This document shows, piece by piece, positions 22,371 through 33,726 of a DNA stretch of 64,000 nucleotides. The notes under the pieces are model-generated. The model made no database searches and was not told where the DNA came from. It saw only the letters and a list, made by a program, of their open reading frames with translations. Origin of the DNA: Argentina anserina (Eukaryota; Streptophyta; Magnoliopsida; Rosales; Rosaceae); contig NC_065873.1 of NCBI RefSeq assembly GCF_933775445.1, forward strand, positions 21,142,001 to 21,206,000, read 5' to 3'. Within the stretch, counting starts at the first letter, position 1, and each line of letters begins with the position of its first letter. The position numbers and the translations under genes were made by a program.

Positions 22371-25300
22371 ATAAAATAGTATTATTTTTCATCATAAATT
22401 ATAAAATTGTCACAATTTATTTTTTAATTATAAAATTTTCATCTTATTGATTAGAAAAAATTAAAAAAATAATTAACAAGATTTAATTAAAATTAGAAAA
22501 TAATCATTTTTAAATATTTTTCCGAACTAGTTTACCTTTTTACACTATTCTTCTTCATCATATTCTTCTTTTTCATTATTCTTATAATTCAAGGCATAAC
22601 TTTGTTGTCCGACGATGAATTTGAGTATGATTAGTACTGTTGAAAAAGATATATCTTCCCTCTTTCATTTGATACCATATCCACTCCAAACCGACCACCA
22701 TACAAGGCGCAACAACCTTCGCAAGGGGTTACCGGCATTCATGGTGGTGCTCAAAGCTATTTCAACATCGGAACTCAAGACTCCTTAATTCTAGTTATTC
22801 TTTTCATTATTAGAATACTCATACCAATCTCTTTTGAATCTTAACATAACTTCACATATTCAGACATTTCTCTCGACCTATCACACTAACTATCACACAA
22901 TTTGTCACACTCACTATCACACTACTTCTCACACTACTTATCACATTGATTTATGTAACTATGTTGTGACAAGAAGAAAAGCGAAGAAGAAAAAGGAGAA
23001 AACAATGACTATAAATAACGAACAGTTGTTTATTGTTATGTGATCTTGAACTTCTCAAATCAACTATTTATAAAATAATACAATTTTCTCATCATAAATT
23101 AGAAAAATATCACCACTTATTTCCCTATTATAAAAGTAAACTCATTTTACCTGAAATTATAAAATAGTCAACAAAGTTTAAACAAATTTATAATACAGTC
23201 AATTTTTTAAATATTTTCAGACTGTTTTACCCTTTCTTAGCTTTTTTTTTCCTTATTCCAATTTCGGCCATAATTTTACCGTCTGGCGATGGATTTGAGC
23301 ATGGTAAGTACCGTTGGAAAATATATATCTCTCCTCTTTCATTTAATACATACCCATTCCGAACCAATCACCGTACAAAACGCAGCAACCCTCGTAAGGG
23401 GCTGACGTTGTCCATGGTGGTTCTCCAAACTATTATGGCGAAACCGGAGCTCAAGACTTCATAATTATAGTTATTTCCTTCATTCTGAGTATAGTCATAC
23501 TATTATCCTTTAAATTTTAACATAATTTCGCTTATTTAGACATTTCTTTCGGCATGTTACACTACTATCGCACTAACTGTCATATTATTTGTCACATACA
23601 CTACCTGTTACACTAACTATCACACTAACTGTCATAATCTCTGTTACACTAACTGTCACACTACCTGTCACACTATTTGTCACAATACCTTTAACACAAC
23701 CAGCTACAACTACTATCACACTAGCTATCACAATGAAGCGTCGCAGAACAATGTTTAGCATTTACGCTAAACCTTAGAAACCGTAAACCCTAGAGGGTTT
23801 AGTATTTTTTAGTTTTGCATTTAGGGCTTAGCGTGCGTAACACTATATGTTACACTATCTGTTACACTAATTGTCACACTACCTGTCACATTACCTATCA
23901 CATTACCAATCACACTCTTTTATGTGACTATGTTGTGAGAAGAAGAATAGGAAGAAGAAGTATAAGAATAAGACTAAAAATAACTAACATTTGTTTATTG
24001 TTATGTGATTGTGAACTTCTTCAATCCAAATATCGACACTAATGTTTTCGTACATAACACCACACCACCAGTCACACAAAATTCATCAGCTACACTATGA
24101 GTCATGCCACCAGTCACATAAATATTGTTATGTGATATGTAGTGTGATGTGTAAACTGATAGTCACACTAACTTTGTTATGTGATGAGTAGTGTGACACG
24201 TAATGTGACGAGTAGTGTGACAGGTAAATTGATAATCATACTACCAATCACACACTGTGAGTTATAGTGTGAATGATGTTGTGACTTTCATTATGTCCCA
24301 ACGATGAAATAACCTTGGAGTTGAGTCCAGCGAGTACTAAAACGAGCTGCTTGTAGGTTGAATATATACATATTTCCAATGGGCACCCAAAATATTGTTA
24401 TGGCACCCATTAGTGTATCTTCTCTAAACTTAGTATTTTTTCCACCGAGATTTGTGTTAGTAGTAGCAGCAGCCAGTGTTCTAAATATCGGGATATATCG
24501 AGGATATATCGGTGATATATTGGTGACATTTAGAAACCGATAGAATAAATATCATATCGCCACAATATATCAGTCAACTCAAAATATTGGGTCAACATGC
24601 GATATATTGGGTCAAACTCAGTTTGACCTGATATTTCGGTGGATTTTTTTTTTCGGTGACTTTTTCGTTGACTTTTTTTTTCAGTGATTTTTTTTAAGGA
24701 GACGATGTCCTTTTGAGACATTTCAGTGCAAATAGGCAGAAGGCTTTGCTGCTTCACTCTTTGTAGCTTCAGATCTTTCAACGCAACCACAAGCTCATCC
24801 GAGTGTGAGAGAAATTGGAGCACATTTCAAGGGATACACACAAAGAAGAGGAATACGCTAGATACCGCAAGGATGAGCAAGTTGGTATATGTTCACTTCA
24901 ATGTCAAAATCATCAACAAAAACCGAAGGAAGGATAAGGGAAATGAGGTACTATTTGCCAAAGAAGCTAGGAAAGCACAAGAATGTCTTGTTGAAGGTAA
25001 TGTCATTGAAGATTTGACAATAGATGAACAAGTGTCCGAAGTGAGTAGTGTGGTACCACCCTTGAGGGAAGTCCGAGAGGTAAGAAAGTTTTATGAAGAT
25101 GATTTTATCTCAGAAGATGAGGATGAAGATAATGGAGAAAATGAGTTTGACTTTGATTTCGGTGATGAGAGAGTTTATAATACATGAATCCATAATCAAT
25201 ATCTCAATCTATCTTTTGTGCATCTATTTTTGTTCAATTGGTACTTAGTAATTAATATTATTTGGTATATTTTGAATATTTTGAAGTATATGTTTATAAA

Positions 25301-26110
25301 TATATTAAATTTAAATTAAAAATTAACAAAAACGATAAATCCGATATATCCCCGTTCTATCCTTATTTTACAAAACCGATACGATGCCGATAACCGCTAT
25401 TTAGACCATTGGCAGCAGCACAGTCAAGGTCGTCCTCTCCTCAGTGTCATCGCCTCCAGATAACTAGAACCTCGCTGCTCCAACAAAACTTCTTGGTTTA
25501 AGAAACCCATGTACCCGCCCAACCCAGTAAAACTGTTGTCGATCAACATTACCGATATCGTCGTCACCACCGAGTTCATCTCCATCTTTGCCTTGATCTT
25601 GAAGAATTATTGAGTCAGCAACATCGAGGTCGCCATGAGGTATGGATTCGGTAGAGACGCAACAAAAATGAGGAGGAAGAGGATTGGTGTCACCGGTGCC
25701 GGCACGGTCGAGCGACAAGTATACGAGAGCTTACGGTAGGGATCGGTGAAGAATATCTAGGAGCAATCATAGTCGTACTAGGCTCGCTCCTTAAGTCGGA
25801 GATGTGTGGCCGAGCTTTTGGAATTGTATGTTGGCGTCGATGAACTCGGTTGAGTCTTTTGATCAGTGACGCTGATTAGTTGCTCATCAGAGTTTGTGAT
25901 TGTGGTGGGTGTTGATCCGACGACGACGAAGCTTGGATGGCAAGGGGCTGGCATAGATGGAGTTTGGTTTTAGAGGAGGCGGAGTCGTCGAGGGCGAAAG
26001 AGAGAGACATGGAAAATCTGAGTGGTACGAGACGTAAATTTTAAGAAAAATAGGGGTAACCGTTTAAGAAATCCAATTAGGTGACCATTTTATAATTTTC
26101 AAAACTTAAA
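22371..26110 (+). mobile_element. GTGTGAC-repeat element(s), plus orientation, with nested hAT
   Basis: Two consecutive copies of the same family as 11060-12730, inverted relative to it. Copy a is about 22371-23060 and copy b about 23065-24360 onward. Each has an AT-rich subterminal block, the ggcacc/gcaacc block, a CACACTAACTGTCACACTAC-type minisatellite (22880-22960; 23560-23730; 23840-23930; 24060-24270) and the gtgacaagaagaa tail. From 24290 the sequence continues with blocks paralogous to 11230-11730 and is interrupted by the hAT element at 24474-25411. The part 25412-26110 is GC-rich and then AT-rich, without a recognisable gene. Confidence 0.55.
24474..25411 (+). mobile_element. Internally deleted hAT transposon retaining dimerisation domain
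   Basis: 938 bp. Terminal inverted repeats CAGTGTTCTAAATATCGG (left) and CAATGGTCTAAATAGCGG (right, reverse complement); perfect 8-bp target duplication GCAGCAGC at 24466-24473 and 25412-25419. Positions about 24775-25187 are open and encode the C-terminal end of a hAT transposase: SSECERNWSTF, IHTKKRN, LVYVHFN, followed by an acidic tail. This is the hAT dimerisation region. The catalytic part is absent, so the copy is non-autonomous. It lies inside the GTGTGAC-type element and is therefore younger. Confidence 0.9.
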
Positions 26111-26483
26111 TGATTAATTTCTTCATTATGAATCTTTTTATAAGAAGCCCAAATTCGAACATGTGAAAAACATTTTTTTGAGTAGAGTCATATATCTTCT
26201 ATTAATATAAATGAGAGTTGACATATTAACTTATTAAATTTTTAAACTACCTAAATTACCCAGAGTTTATTAAATTCTAAAATCTATACTATGATTTTTC
26301 ACTATATTTATAAACAACTTTGTCGAAATGTTAGCTGACTTAGCTCACTCTGCCGACATTAAAAAAAAAGTAACGAGTTTGTAAATAGGGTATGTAAATC
26401 CCACTGCCTTTCAGAAATTGGGGACTACTGTATCTCGCTGGTCTCTCTTAAATCAGAAGGGAGTGGCGACGGAGAGAATCAGT

Positions 26484-27628
26484 ATGACAACCCGCTTCAT
26501 TGTCAGCAAGAGCCTCAGATTTTCTCAGCTGTTATGCAGACATGGGAATGGATGCCTTCACAATTTGGTGCAAGACTTATCAGCAGCTCTGGAATCCCAG
26601 CCGGCCAATATGATTGCGCAGTCTCCTACCTTGTTAACTCGTGTGGATTGTCCCGAGAATCCGCTACTCTAGTATCCCAAAAGGTAAAGCTTCAATCTCT
26701 AGAGAAACCGGACTCGGTTTTAACTCTTTTGAAACACTACGAATTCTCAGATGCCCAGATCTCAACTCTTGTGCGAAGACACCCACATATTCTAGTCGCC
26801 GATGCCCAGAAAACCCTTCTGCCAAAGCTTGAGTTTTTGAGCTCCATAGGAATCTCAAGGCTCGACCTTGCAACAGTACTGACATACAACCCATTTCTTT
26901 TCGGCTGAAGCTTGGAAAACGGCCTCATACCCTGTTATACCTTCCTCAAAAGCATGGTGCTCTCTGATGTCAAGGTCATCTACATTTGGAAGCGCTGCTC
27001 TTGGATTTTCATGAAGAACCTCTCAAAGAATGTATCACCCAATATTGGGTTCCTGAGGGAATTGAGCATGCCACAGTCCTATATTGCCTATTTGGTAACA
27101 AATTCTACTCCTTTAGTGATGAAAAACCCTGAATTGTTCAGTCGAGTTGTTGGTGAGGCCAAAGAAATGGGATTTGACCCTGAAAGGTTCCACTTTGTGC
27201 AGGCCATGCATGTATTGGATAGAAAAGCCACATGGAAACGATGTCAAGAAGCTTATAAAAGGTGGGGTTGGTCTGATAATCATATTGTGTCTGCCTTCAG
27301 GAGGGATCCACGGTGTATGATTCTGTCGGAGAAGAAATTAATGGCAACAATGGATTTCTTAGTGAACAAGATGGGGTTGGAGTCACAAGCAGTTGCCGAG
27401 TTGCCCGATATTTTGTCCTACAGCTTGGAGAAGAGAATCATCCCGAGGTTTTCAGTTGTTAGAGTTTTGCTTTCGAAAGGATTGATAGAAGAGGAGAACT
27501 TGAGTTTCAGTTATGTTGCTAAGACGGCAGAGAAGTACTTCTTGAGTGCTTATCTCACGAAATATCTCGACGAAGTACCCCAATTGTCGAATGTATACCA
27601 AGGAAAAGTGGATTTATGCACCTTGTAG
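26484..27628 (+). pseudogene. mTERF pseudogene, copy 2 of duplication (two lesions)
   Basis: Starts with ATG at 26484. One A is missing in catgggaatgg (about 26545; copy 1 has catgggaaatgg), shifting the frame. After that the frame is open except for a single TGA at 26906-26908, where copy 1 reads GCC-AAA. The remaining 238 codons (26912-27628) are uninterrupted and show good mTERF repeats (FLRELSMPQSYIAYLV, RRDPRCMILSEKKLMATMDF, IIPRFSVVRVLLSKGLIEEE, VPQLSNVYQGKVDL). With only two lesions it is a young pseudogene. The long downstream frame could still be transcribed, but it lacks the organelle-targeting N-terminus. Confidence 0.88.
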
Positions 27629-27727
27629 TTGGTGAGTTTAGTTTATAACAGTCCAAGGCTAGAAAGTTTGAATTAGCCTTCTCAGTCTAGACTAGATAGG
27701 ATTGAGGGGAAGCCGGCAAACGTTTGG

Positions 27728-28317
27728 CCAATTTATTTATCGTGTCGGGTTCGGATTAGTCTATTTATTTAAATATTAAGTCCGGCTGGCCCGGTTCACG
27801 ACTCAAGCTCATTTCGGACCAGGTTTGTGCCGGGTCAAAAAGCGGGCAAGCCTGAACCATTAGCATTATATGACAATTAAAATAAAAAATATTATGTACT
27901 TAAAATATTATTTTATATAACTATTTACAATAGTAAAATAAATAAAATAATACAACATATTTTATAATTTTATTTTTAAAACGTTACGTATGTCAAAAAA
28001 ATGATGTTTTTTTCAGTAACTTGATAATATATGTGAAATATTGTAGATAAAATAATGAAATAATTAAGAGATTTTAATTTAAAAAGTATAATATTCAAGT
28101 TTAATAATGATAATTGTTTAAATATTTATATAAATAATATAAAATTATGTATTTAATGGGTCGGCCCATGAATTTATCGTGTCCAGTCCGTACCGGGCTA
28201 AAAACGGGCTCGAGACGTGCTGGGTCATGGGCCAAAATATCTCGGCCCAGCCCAATCCATTACAATAAGGAGATTTTAATGGGCTGGCTCAGGCTTTTGG
28301 GCTCATTGGCCACCTCT
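27728..28317. mobile_element. hAT-like GGGCC-rich insertion, about 590 bp
   Basis: Absent from segmental copy 1, where gaggagaagccgagtttgtctactg is continuous (16838-16862); here gaggggaagccg and gtctactg are separated by this sequence. Ends carry subterminal GGGCTGGCCC/GGCCCATGGG-type motifs in inverted arrangement, with left end near TTGAGGGGAAGCCGGC and right end (reverse complement) TAGAGGTGGCCAATGAGCCC. The centre is extremely AT-rich. I could not fix an exact 8-bp target duplication. Confidence 0.65.
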
Positions 28318-29199
28318 AGTCTACTGTTTTAATCGTATTCAGAGTACTCCTTGACTTGATTGTGAGTAGAAATCTCAACTTCTGAACCAAGTACCTCAAC
28401 TGTTCAGTGTGTACCAAGGGAAACTTAATTCTTCGGATGTGTGATCTTGCCAACATGTTAACAGTTCTAGGGTGATTGTGTTAGATCTGGAGGTACTACT
28501 ATGTTTGTCACTTATTTCATACTGCTATATACTCTTTTGATTGCTAGGAAAATTGATCGCTTTTAATAGTCACGACTTTACTATGGAGTTGGAAAAATAA
28601 GTTTCTGATGTCATAATACATCAACTTTCATCAACAAAGTAAGATCATCATTAGCAGTTTAATATATCATGCATTACACAAAGTATCTTTGCCGTGCATC
28701 TTCACATATTTGGTGCATCTCTATGGCTTATTTAGTTATTAATCATTAGCTTTAGTAGTGTATGGACTCGATCTGTTGGCTGCTGTACTATGAATATGTG
28801 CTCGAAAACTGAAAGATGTAAAATGATTGCAACTCATATTTTCAGAAACAATTGCAAACAGTTGGAGAAGTTTCAGATCTTAAACTTTATTTATCTAAGG
28901 ATTTGAAGAACAGGAAAATTGAAGCTTGATCGATACTGTTACTGTGAAAAACGTATTGGTTTTGTGTTCAGTAGTTCAGCATTGTGAAAAGCTCGATCAT
29001 TTGAGTATTGACTAGTAAAAAGGGGTTTCCCAACTATTGTCTCTGCATTCTTGGTAGACCTTTCCTCTAAATTTGGATGAGATTACTGTGTCATTGATAG
29101 ATGAGCACTGAAACCAGGACACTGCAGGCTGTATGATTCACCAACACATGCATCTATATCTCCGAAAATAAATTCTGCTTGGTCAGCTTGGATGAATCG
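28318..29199 (+). other. mTERF 3' remnant and flank (copy 2)
   Basis: Collinear with 16860-17780. It includes the VYQGKL-type C-terminal scrap near 28410-28430 and the decayed 3' flank. No intact gene. Confidence 0.55.
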
Positions 29200-29612
29200 G
29201 CATTGACAACCCCCACACTTCATGATCTCACCAAACCATTCCTGTAACGACCTCAAAGGCCCCCATCCTCTTCATCGATTTAGCAAACTCCCTCAAGAAC
29301 TTATTGTCATCCAACTCGTGGACGATTTTGTTCGGATCCTTGTTTGTTAAGAGGGCTGCATGTCTGATTGCACCTGTGTTGCTTGAGGATAGAATAGTAG
29401 TCATGATCAAATTTTTAAGAGCTCCCTGGAACCATTTCCACTGTTGCTGTGTCATTAGAAGAGCACAGGTCTGTGCATTTGGCTTCAAAAATTGTGCATA
29501 GGTTGCATTCAGAGAAGGATCTTGATCACCTTTTCCGGTGAAGTTGTAGAGCCTGTTGTCAAAGGCTCTACAGCGGCCTACTCCAATTGTGTGAACCTTC
29601 ACTGTCATAAAA
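29200..29612 (-). pseudogene. Class III peroxidase C-terminal fragment, frameshifted
   Basis: Minus strand, from HTIGVGRC...RLYNFTGKGDQDPSLNATYAQFLK (the proximal-histidine region and the segment after it) to ALLTNKDPNKIVHELDD..FLREFAKSMKRMG and on to a decayed G-E-I-M-K-C ending. In the middle the peroxidase frame (N-D-T-A-T-V-E-M then F-D-H-D-Y-Y-S-I-L) is out of register with both flanks and carries an in-frame stop near 29435, and the C-terminus is shifted again near 29235. The N-terminal two thirds with the distal heme site is missing. Family identity is firm; the copy is dead. Confidence 0.85.
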
Positions 29613-30593
29613 AAAAAAGTTTAGGATCAGTTGCAAACTTGCAATGCCATTAAACTTAATTTGATTGTTCTTGTGATTCTTCCATCTCTTCTACCATGAA
29701 CAGTCATAACTTGTTTGACACCAATTACATCGATGTCGTTGTTCACTATACATTAAAATTTTCGATACATTTTGTTTTTTTTTGGAAATATTATATAGAT
29801 CCAGTTTATATTTATTGAAGCAACTACAAGTATACGAATGAAGCAACAAATTGTGGTTGGGTTAGGTCAGTGGGGTGAGATCTAGGTAAAGCAGAGCATG
29901 AATCCAAAAAGAGTAGAACCAATAATCCTACTCTCAAATCAAAACCAGGATCTTCATGACCAGACTAGATGACAAACATTATATTTGGAAATGAAAGAAT
30001 AGAATACTGCAAATTCCAATCAATATGAATTGGTTAAATAAAGAAACAAAAGAATGGAACCCCGTTATGTCTTTATCCTGTGGGGCAGTCACACTCATCA
30101 TTCGCTAAGGTCATACGGTCCGATCCCACTCCAAATTTGAATTTTTCACCTTCCCTTTCTTCTTCCATAGCAAATGCAAGAGAAAATTTTGTCTTATATT
30201 TTAAATTCCAATGAGGGACCAAGGATGCCTTGGAAAATGACCTTACGGAGTTATGAATGCAAGGTCATCTGACTCATCTCATGATTCATAATAGTTACAA
30301 ATCTCTCATTAAGAAAGGTAAGCTTCTGAACTTAGTTAAAATGTCAACTAATAGTTAACTTTTTAATGCGGATGCCAAACCAAATTATGAAGAAGATATA
30401 AAACTTATTTATGAAAGATCCGAAACGTACGGGTTACACATTACATTGTTCAATTCAGTGTGTAACTAAAATGAACATCTATAATAAAAATTAGTAACCG
30501 AATCAGATCACATATTACATTGTTCAATTCAGTGTAAAACTTAAATAAACATCTATAATAGGACTTAGTAACTGAATCAGATCAGTTTTACGT
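29613..30593. other. Intergenic, with promoter-proximal direct repeat
   Basis: No gene recognised. The last 150 bases hold a 74-bp direct repeat upstream of the RhoGAP gene. Confidence 0.5.
30441..30588. repeat. 74-bp direct repeat, 2 copies
   Basis: ttacattgttcaattcagtg starts at 30441 and again at 30515. The copies differ at about 10 positions and end just before the TATA-like box of the downstream gene. Confidence 0.88.
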
Positions 30594-30602
30594 ATATAAA
30601 GT
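30594..30602 (+). promoter_or_regulatory. Candidate TATA box of RhoGAP gene 1
   Basis: TATATAAAG at 30594, about 380 bp upstream of the chosen start codon and directly after the 74-bp repeats. A transcript from here would contain short upstream ATGs (30623, 30631). Confidence 0.4.
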
Positions 30603-30975
30603 AGAAAAACACAGTCACTGTGTATGCTATATGATTTTTACCAGAGATATCGATAAGGTCAAATGCGAAAAATTGGTCGGAAATTACGGTGGAGTTGAAC
30701 AAAGGGTGAAAGTGGCAGGTTTGTAATTAGCAGACAAGGAGGAGGTGAAGTTCCCCAAAACCACCGGAGATAAAGAAGAAATTTGAAACGAGTGGCCGTT
30801 TGAAATGGAGGAAAAGAAACCAAGTTGGAACTTGAAAAACCCCAAAACACATAAATGCAAACCCTCCTCTTCTTCTAATAACCCAATCACATATTCAAAC
30901 CCACTCTACTCTTCACTCCCAGCTGAAGAAACCCCCACTGGGTTTCATAACTCATCATACCCAGAAGAATTACAG

Positions 30976-33217
30976 ATGACGGGGCTCGTGATGGTCACGA
31001 GGGGCGGCGGCTGCTGTAAAGAGGGGAAGAAGAGCTCGGAGGAGGAGGAGGAGGAGGAGCAGAGCCAGCTGTCGCTGGTGGATGTGTTGCTGGCGGCGGT
31101 GAGGAAATCGATGGTGGCGTGCCTCGTGGAGAGGGGTGAGGAGGTGATCTCGGCCGTTAATAATATGGAGATCGGGTGGCCGACAAATGTGCGGCATGTC
31201 ACGCATGTCACTTTCGACAGGTTTAACGGGTTTCTGGGTCTTCCGGTCGAGTTTGAGGTTGAGGTTCCTGGTCGGGTTCCGAGTGCTAGGTGAGAGGAAA
31301 GATCTTGTCTTTGGTTTATAGGTTGTGTTCGGTTTGTGAGATTGGAATTGGGTTTTGCTTAATGGTTGAGTTTGTGTTGTGTTGGGTTTTGTGAATTTTA
31401 AATTGGGTTTTGCTTGAATTATTGTTGTTTAGGGTGTTTTAGAAGTTTTGAGTCTTGAATTGAGCTGCTTGGTTGGTTTGGTTTAGGGGAGTGAGCTAAA
31501 TTGCTGCTCGTCTAGCTGTTGAAGCTTGTGATTTAGTGTTTCCAGATTGCGGTAGCTTTGAATAAAGTATTTTGGCGAATCCTTGTAACTATTATATGCT
31601 TAGTTCTTGAAAAATTGCCGATCTTCTGTTAGATTCAGTGTTCTAGTAAAGTAAAGTTAAATTGAAGATTTTGATCAATATACAAGCTCCGTCTTTGAAT
31701 TCTGGTTCTTGCTGTAGTGCCATAGTGAGAGATCTAACACTTTAAAGTGCTGAAAGTTCTGATGTATCTTATATAGTTAGTAGTAGAAAAGTAATCTTGC
31801 AGTTGACAGTTAAATTTTTACTTGCATTCACTGAGTTTCATGTCTAACTTCTGAACTATCCACTTTATACAGTGCAAATGTGTTTGGCGTCTCAGCAGAG
31901 TCAATGCAGCTATCTTTTGATTCAAAAGGAAATAGTGTTCCTACTATTCTCTTGCTGATGCAGGAGAGATTATACTCACAAGAAGGATTGAAGGTACAAC
32001 ATTTTTCAGATATCAATAATCTTTTGTGTGTGTCTGTGAGTATCTTTTGTTTCATATTAGTGTTCTTATACTCCTATGAAACTTTTGCAGGCAGAAGGAA
32101 TATTTCGTATAAACCCGGAGAACAGCAAAGAGGAGTTTGTGAGAAACCAGTTGAACAGAGGCATTGTGCCTGATGACATAGATGTTCATTGCTTAGCGGG
32201 CCTAATCAAAGCCTGGTTTCGAGAACTTCCTTCGGGAGTGCTTGATGGACTGTCACCTGAAGAAGTTCTTCAGTGCAGCACAGAAGAGGAATCCTATGAG
32301 CTTGTGAAGCAGTTAAAGCCAACTGAGGCTGTATTACTCAACTGGGCTGTCGGTCTGATGGCTGATGTTGTTGAGGAAGAAGAATTCAACAAAATGAATG
32401 CAAGAAATATTGCTATGGTATTTGCTCCAAACATGACTCAGGTACTTTATAAAACAAGAATGGATATTTCTTTCCCTAGTGCTACAAATTACGTGCAATT
32501 CACTAACCAATTTCTTTTTTCAACTCTTTGCCTGAACAGATGTCTGATCCACTAACAGCTTTGATGCATGCGGTTCAAGTTATGAATTTGCTTAAGACCC
32601 TGATTATGAAAACACTAAGGGAACGCAAAGAGACTGATGAAACTGGAGGTTATTCACCCATGTCATCTTGTTTATCTGATCATCAATCAGAAGAAGACTT
32701 GTATAGTCATCCAGACTTGTATAGTCAGCCAGACTTGTATAGTCAGCCAGACATGGATAGCCATCCAGACTTGTATAGTCAGCCGGACATGGATAGTCAT
32801 CCAGACATGGATACCAACTCTGAATTGAGAGGACTTGCATCAGATTATGATGAAAATACCCACTACAGCAACAGCAGTGGAGATGAAGATGAAGATGAAG
32901 TCCGGTCACTCAGTGACATAGAAGAATGCTTCATAAGACGATTGAATGAGAAGAGAACAGCCCCAAATAGCATGGCAATGGTAAGTAAGGTGACAAGTAA
33001 GTCACATGGTGAGTATGGGAGTCCTCAAAGTTGCTCGAGCTTCAACATGGAATCTGGCACATCTTCTGTTGATAGCAAAAATGGGAATTCTGGCTTCCGT
33101 GCAAGTAGTGGGGACAACTCTGGAAAATGCGCTGATATGGAGAGCCCTTCGATATCATGCTCAACCTTGAAGGAGATGGATATGGAGGACAGAGTAGTAG
33201 GAGTCTGTTTCAACTAA
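30976..33217 (+). CDS. ROP GTPase-activating protein (CRIB + RhoGAP), gene 1
   Basis: Four exons, 30976-31289, 31873-31993, 32091-32441 and 32540-33217, all GT-AG, giving 487 residues. A CRIB motif lies at about residues 64-90 (M-E-I-G-W-P-T-N-V-R-H-V-T-H-V-T-F). The RhoGAP domain spans about 105-265, with the arginine finger at R151 in AEGIFRI and the motif NKMNARNIAMVFAPNM. CRIB-plus-RhoGAP is the plant RopGAP layout: the protein binds active ROP GTPases at the plasma membrane or cytosol and switches them off. The C-terminal exon is acidic and low-complexity and contains six 6-residue repeats absent from the paralogue. Start chosen at MTGLVMVTRGGG, conserved with gene 2; an in-frame ATG at 30805 would add 57 non-conserved residues. 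Confidence 0.93.
32696..32803 (+). repeat. In-frame 18-bp repeat, 6 units, inside RhoGAP gene 1
   Basis: Encodes consecutive hexapeptides of the form D-(L/M)-(Y/D)-S-(H/Q)-P. Two variants, DLYSQP and DMDSHP, alternate in the second half, suggesting expansion of a higher-order 12-residue unit. Confidence 0.95.
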
Positions 33218-33712
33218 GCCCTTGTTTGCATCTACTTTCTGACATGTCATTTCATTTCCACGGTGGTCAGATTATACTTATGCTGCAGATTTCGGTTTGT
33301 TGTCCAAAGTCATGTTTGCTTTTGTAAATTACTGGATGCTTTCACTGGAGTGTTTGGTTGTGGTTGATCCTGGATGTGACCTGCGAAAGGGTTCAGCTAC
33401 GGGCTGAACTTATGCTCGATTTGTGGTAGTGTAGGGAAGTTGACCATCACATTCATCATATTGATGGTATTCTGTGCGGAAGTCTCAGGTTTACTTGTGT
33501 TAGGTTTATCTAAAGGAAATTGTGCTTGTAGTAGTATCATGACATGATTATCTCTTTATGAAGAAATTAATAGAAGCGCATGATTTCAGTTATGAATCAT
33601 TGTTCCTAGGATTTCAGTTATGAATCATTGTTCCTAGGATTTCATTTATGAATCATTGTTCCCAGCATTTGAGTCCTAGTTTCTTATTCTTTATCTTTGT
33701 TTATAATTAATT
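33218..33712 (+). other. 3' UTR / flank of RhoGAP gene 1 with 28-bp repeats
   Basis: Contains three tandem 28-bp units (gatttcagttatgaatcatt...) at 33582-33609, 33610-33637 and 33638-33665. The third is slightly diverged. No further gene. Confidence 0.6.
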
Positions 33713-33726
33713 AGTCCATTAGAGAA

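Larger units (their letters stand above)
26375..29330. repeat. Segmental duplication, copy 2
   Basis: Direct-repeat partner of 14925-17880. It lacks the Harbinger MITE and carries instead the insertion at 27728-28317. It continues at its right end into a longer peroxidase fragment, which shows the ancestral order mTERF - mTERF 3' remnant - peroxidase end. Confidence 0.88.

Noticed and set aside
25464..25718. 84-residue minus-strand frame in the GC-rich part of the repeat element
   Set aside because: No family features; related sequence in the other element copy is not open in the same frame.
30945..31211. Minus-strand frames opposite RhoGAP 1 exon 1
   Set aside because: Antisense shadow of the acidic GAG-rich segment.
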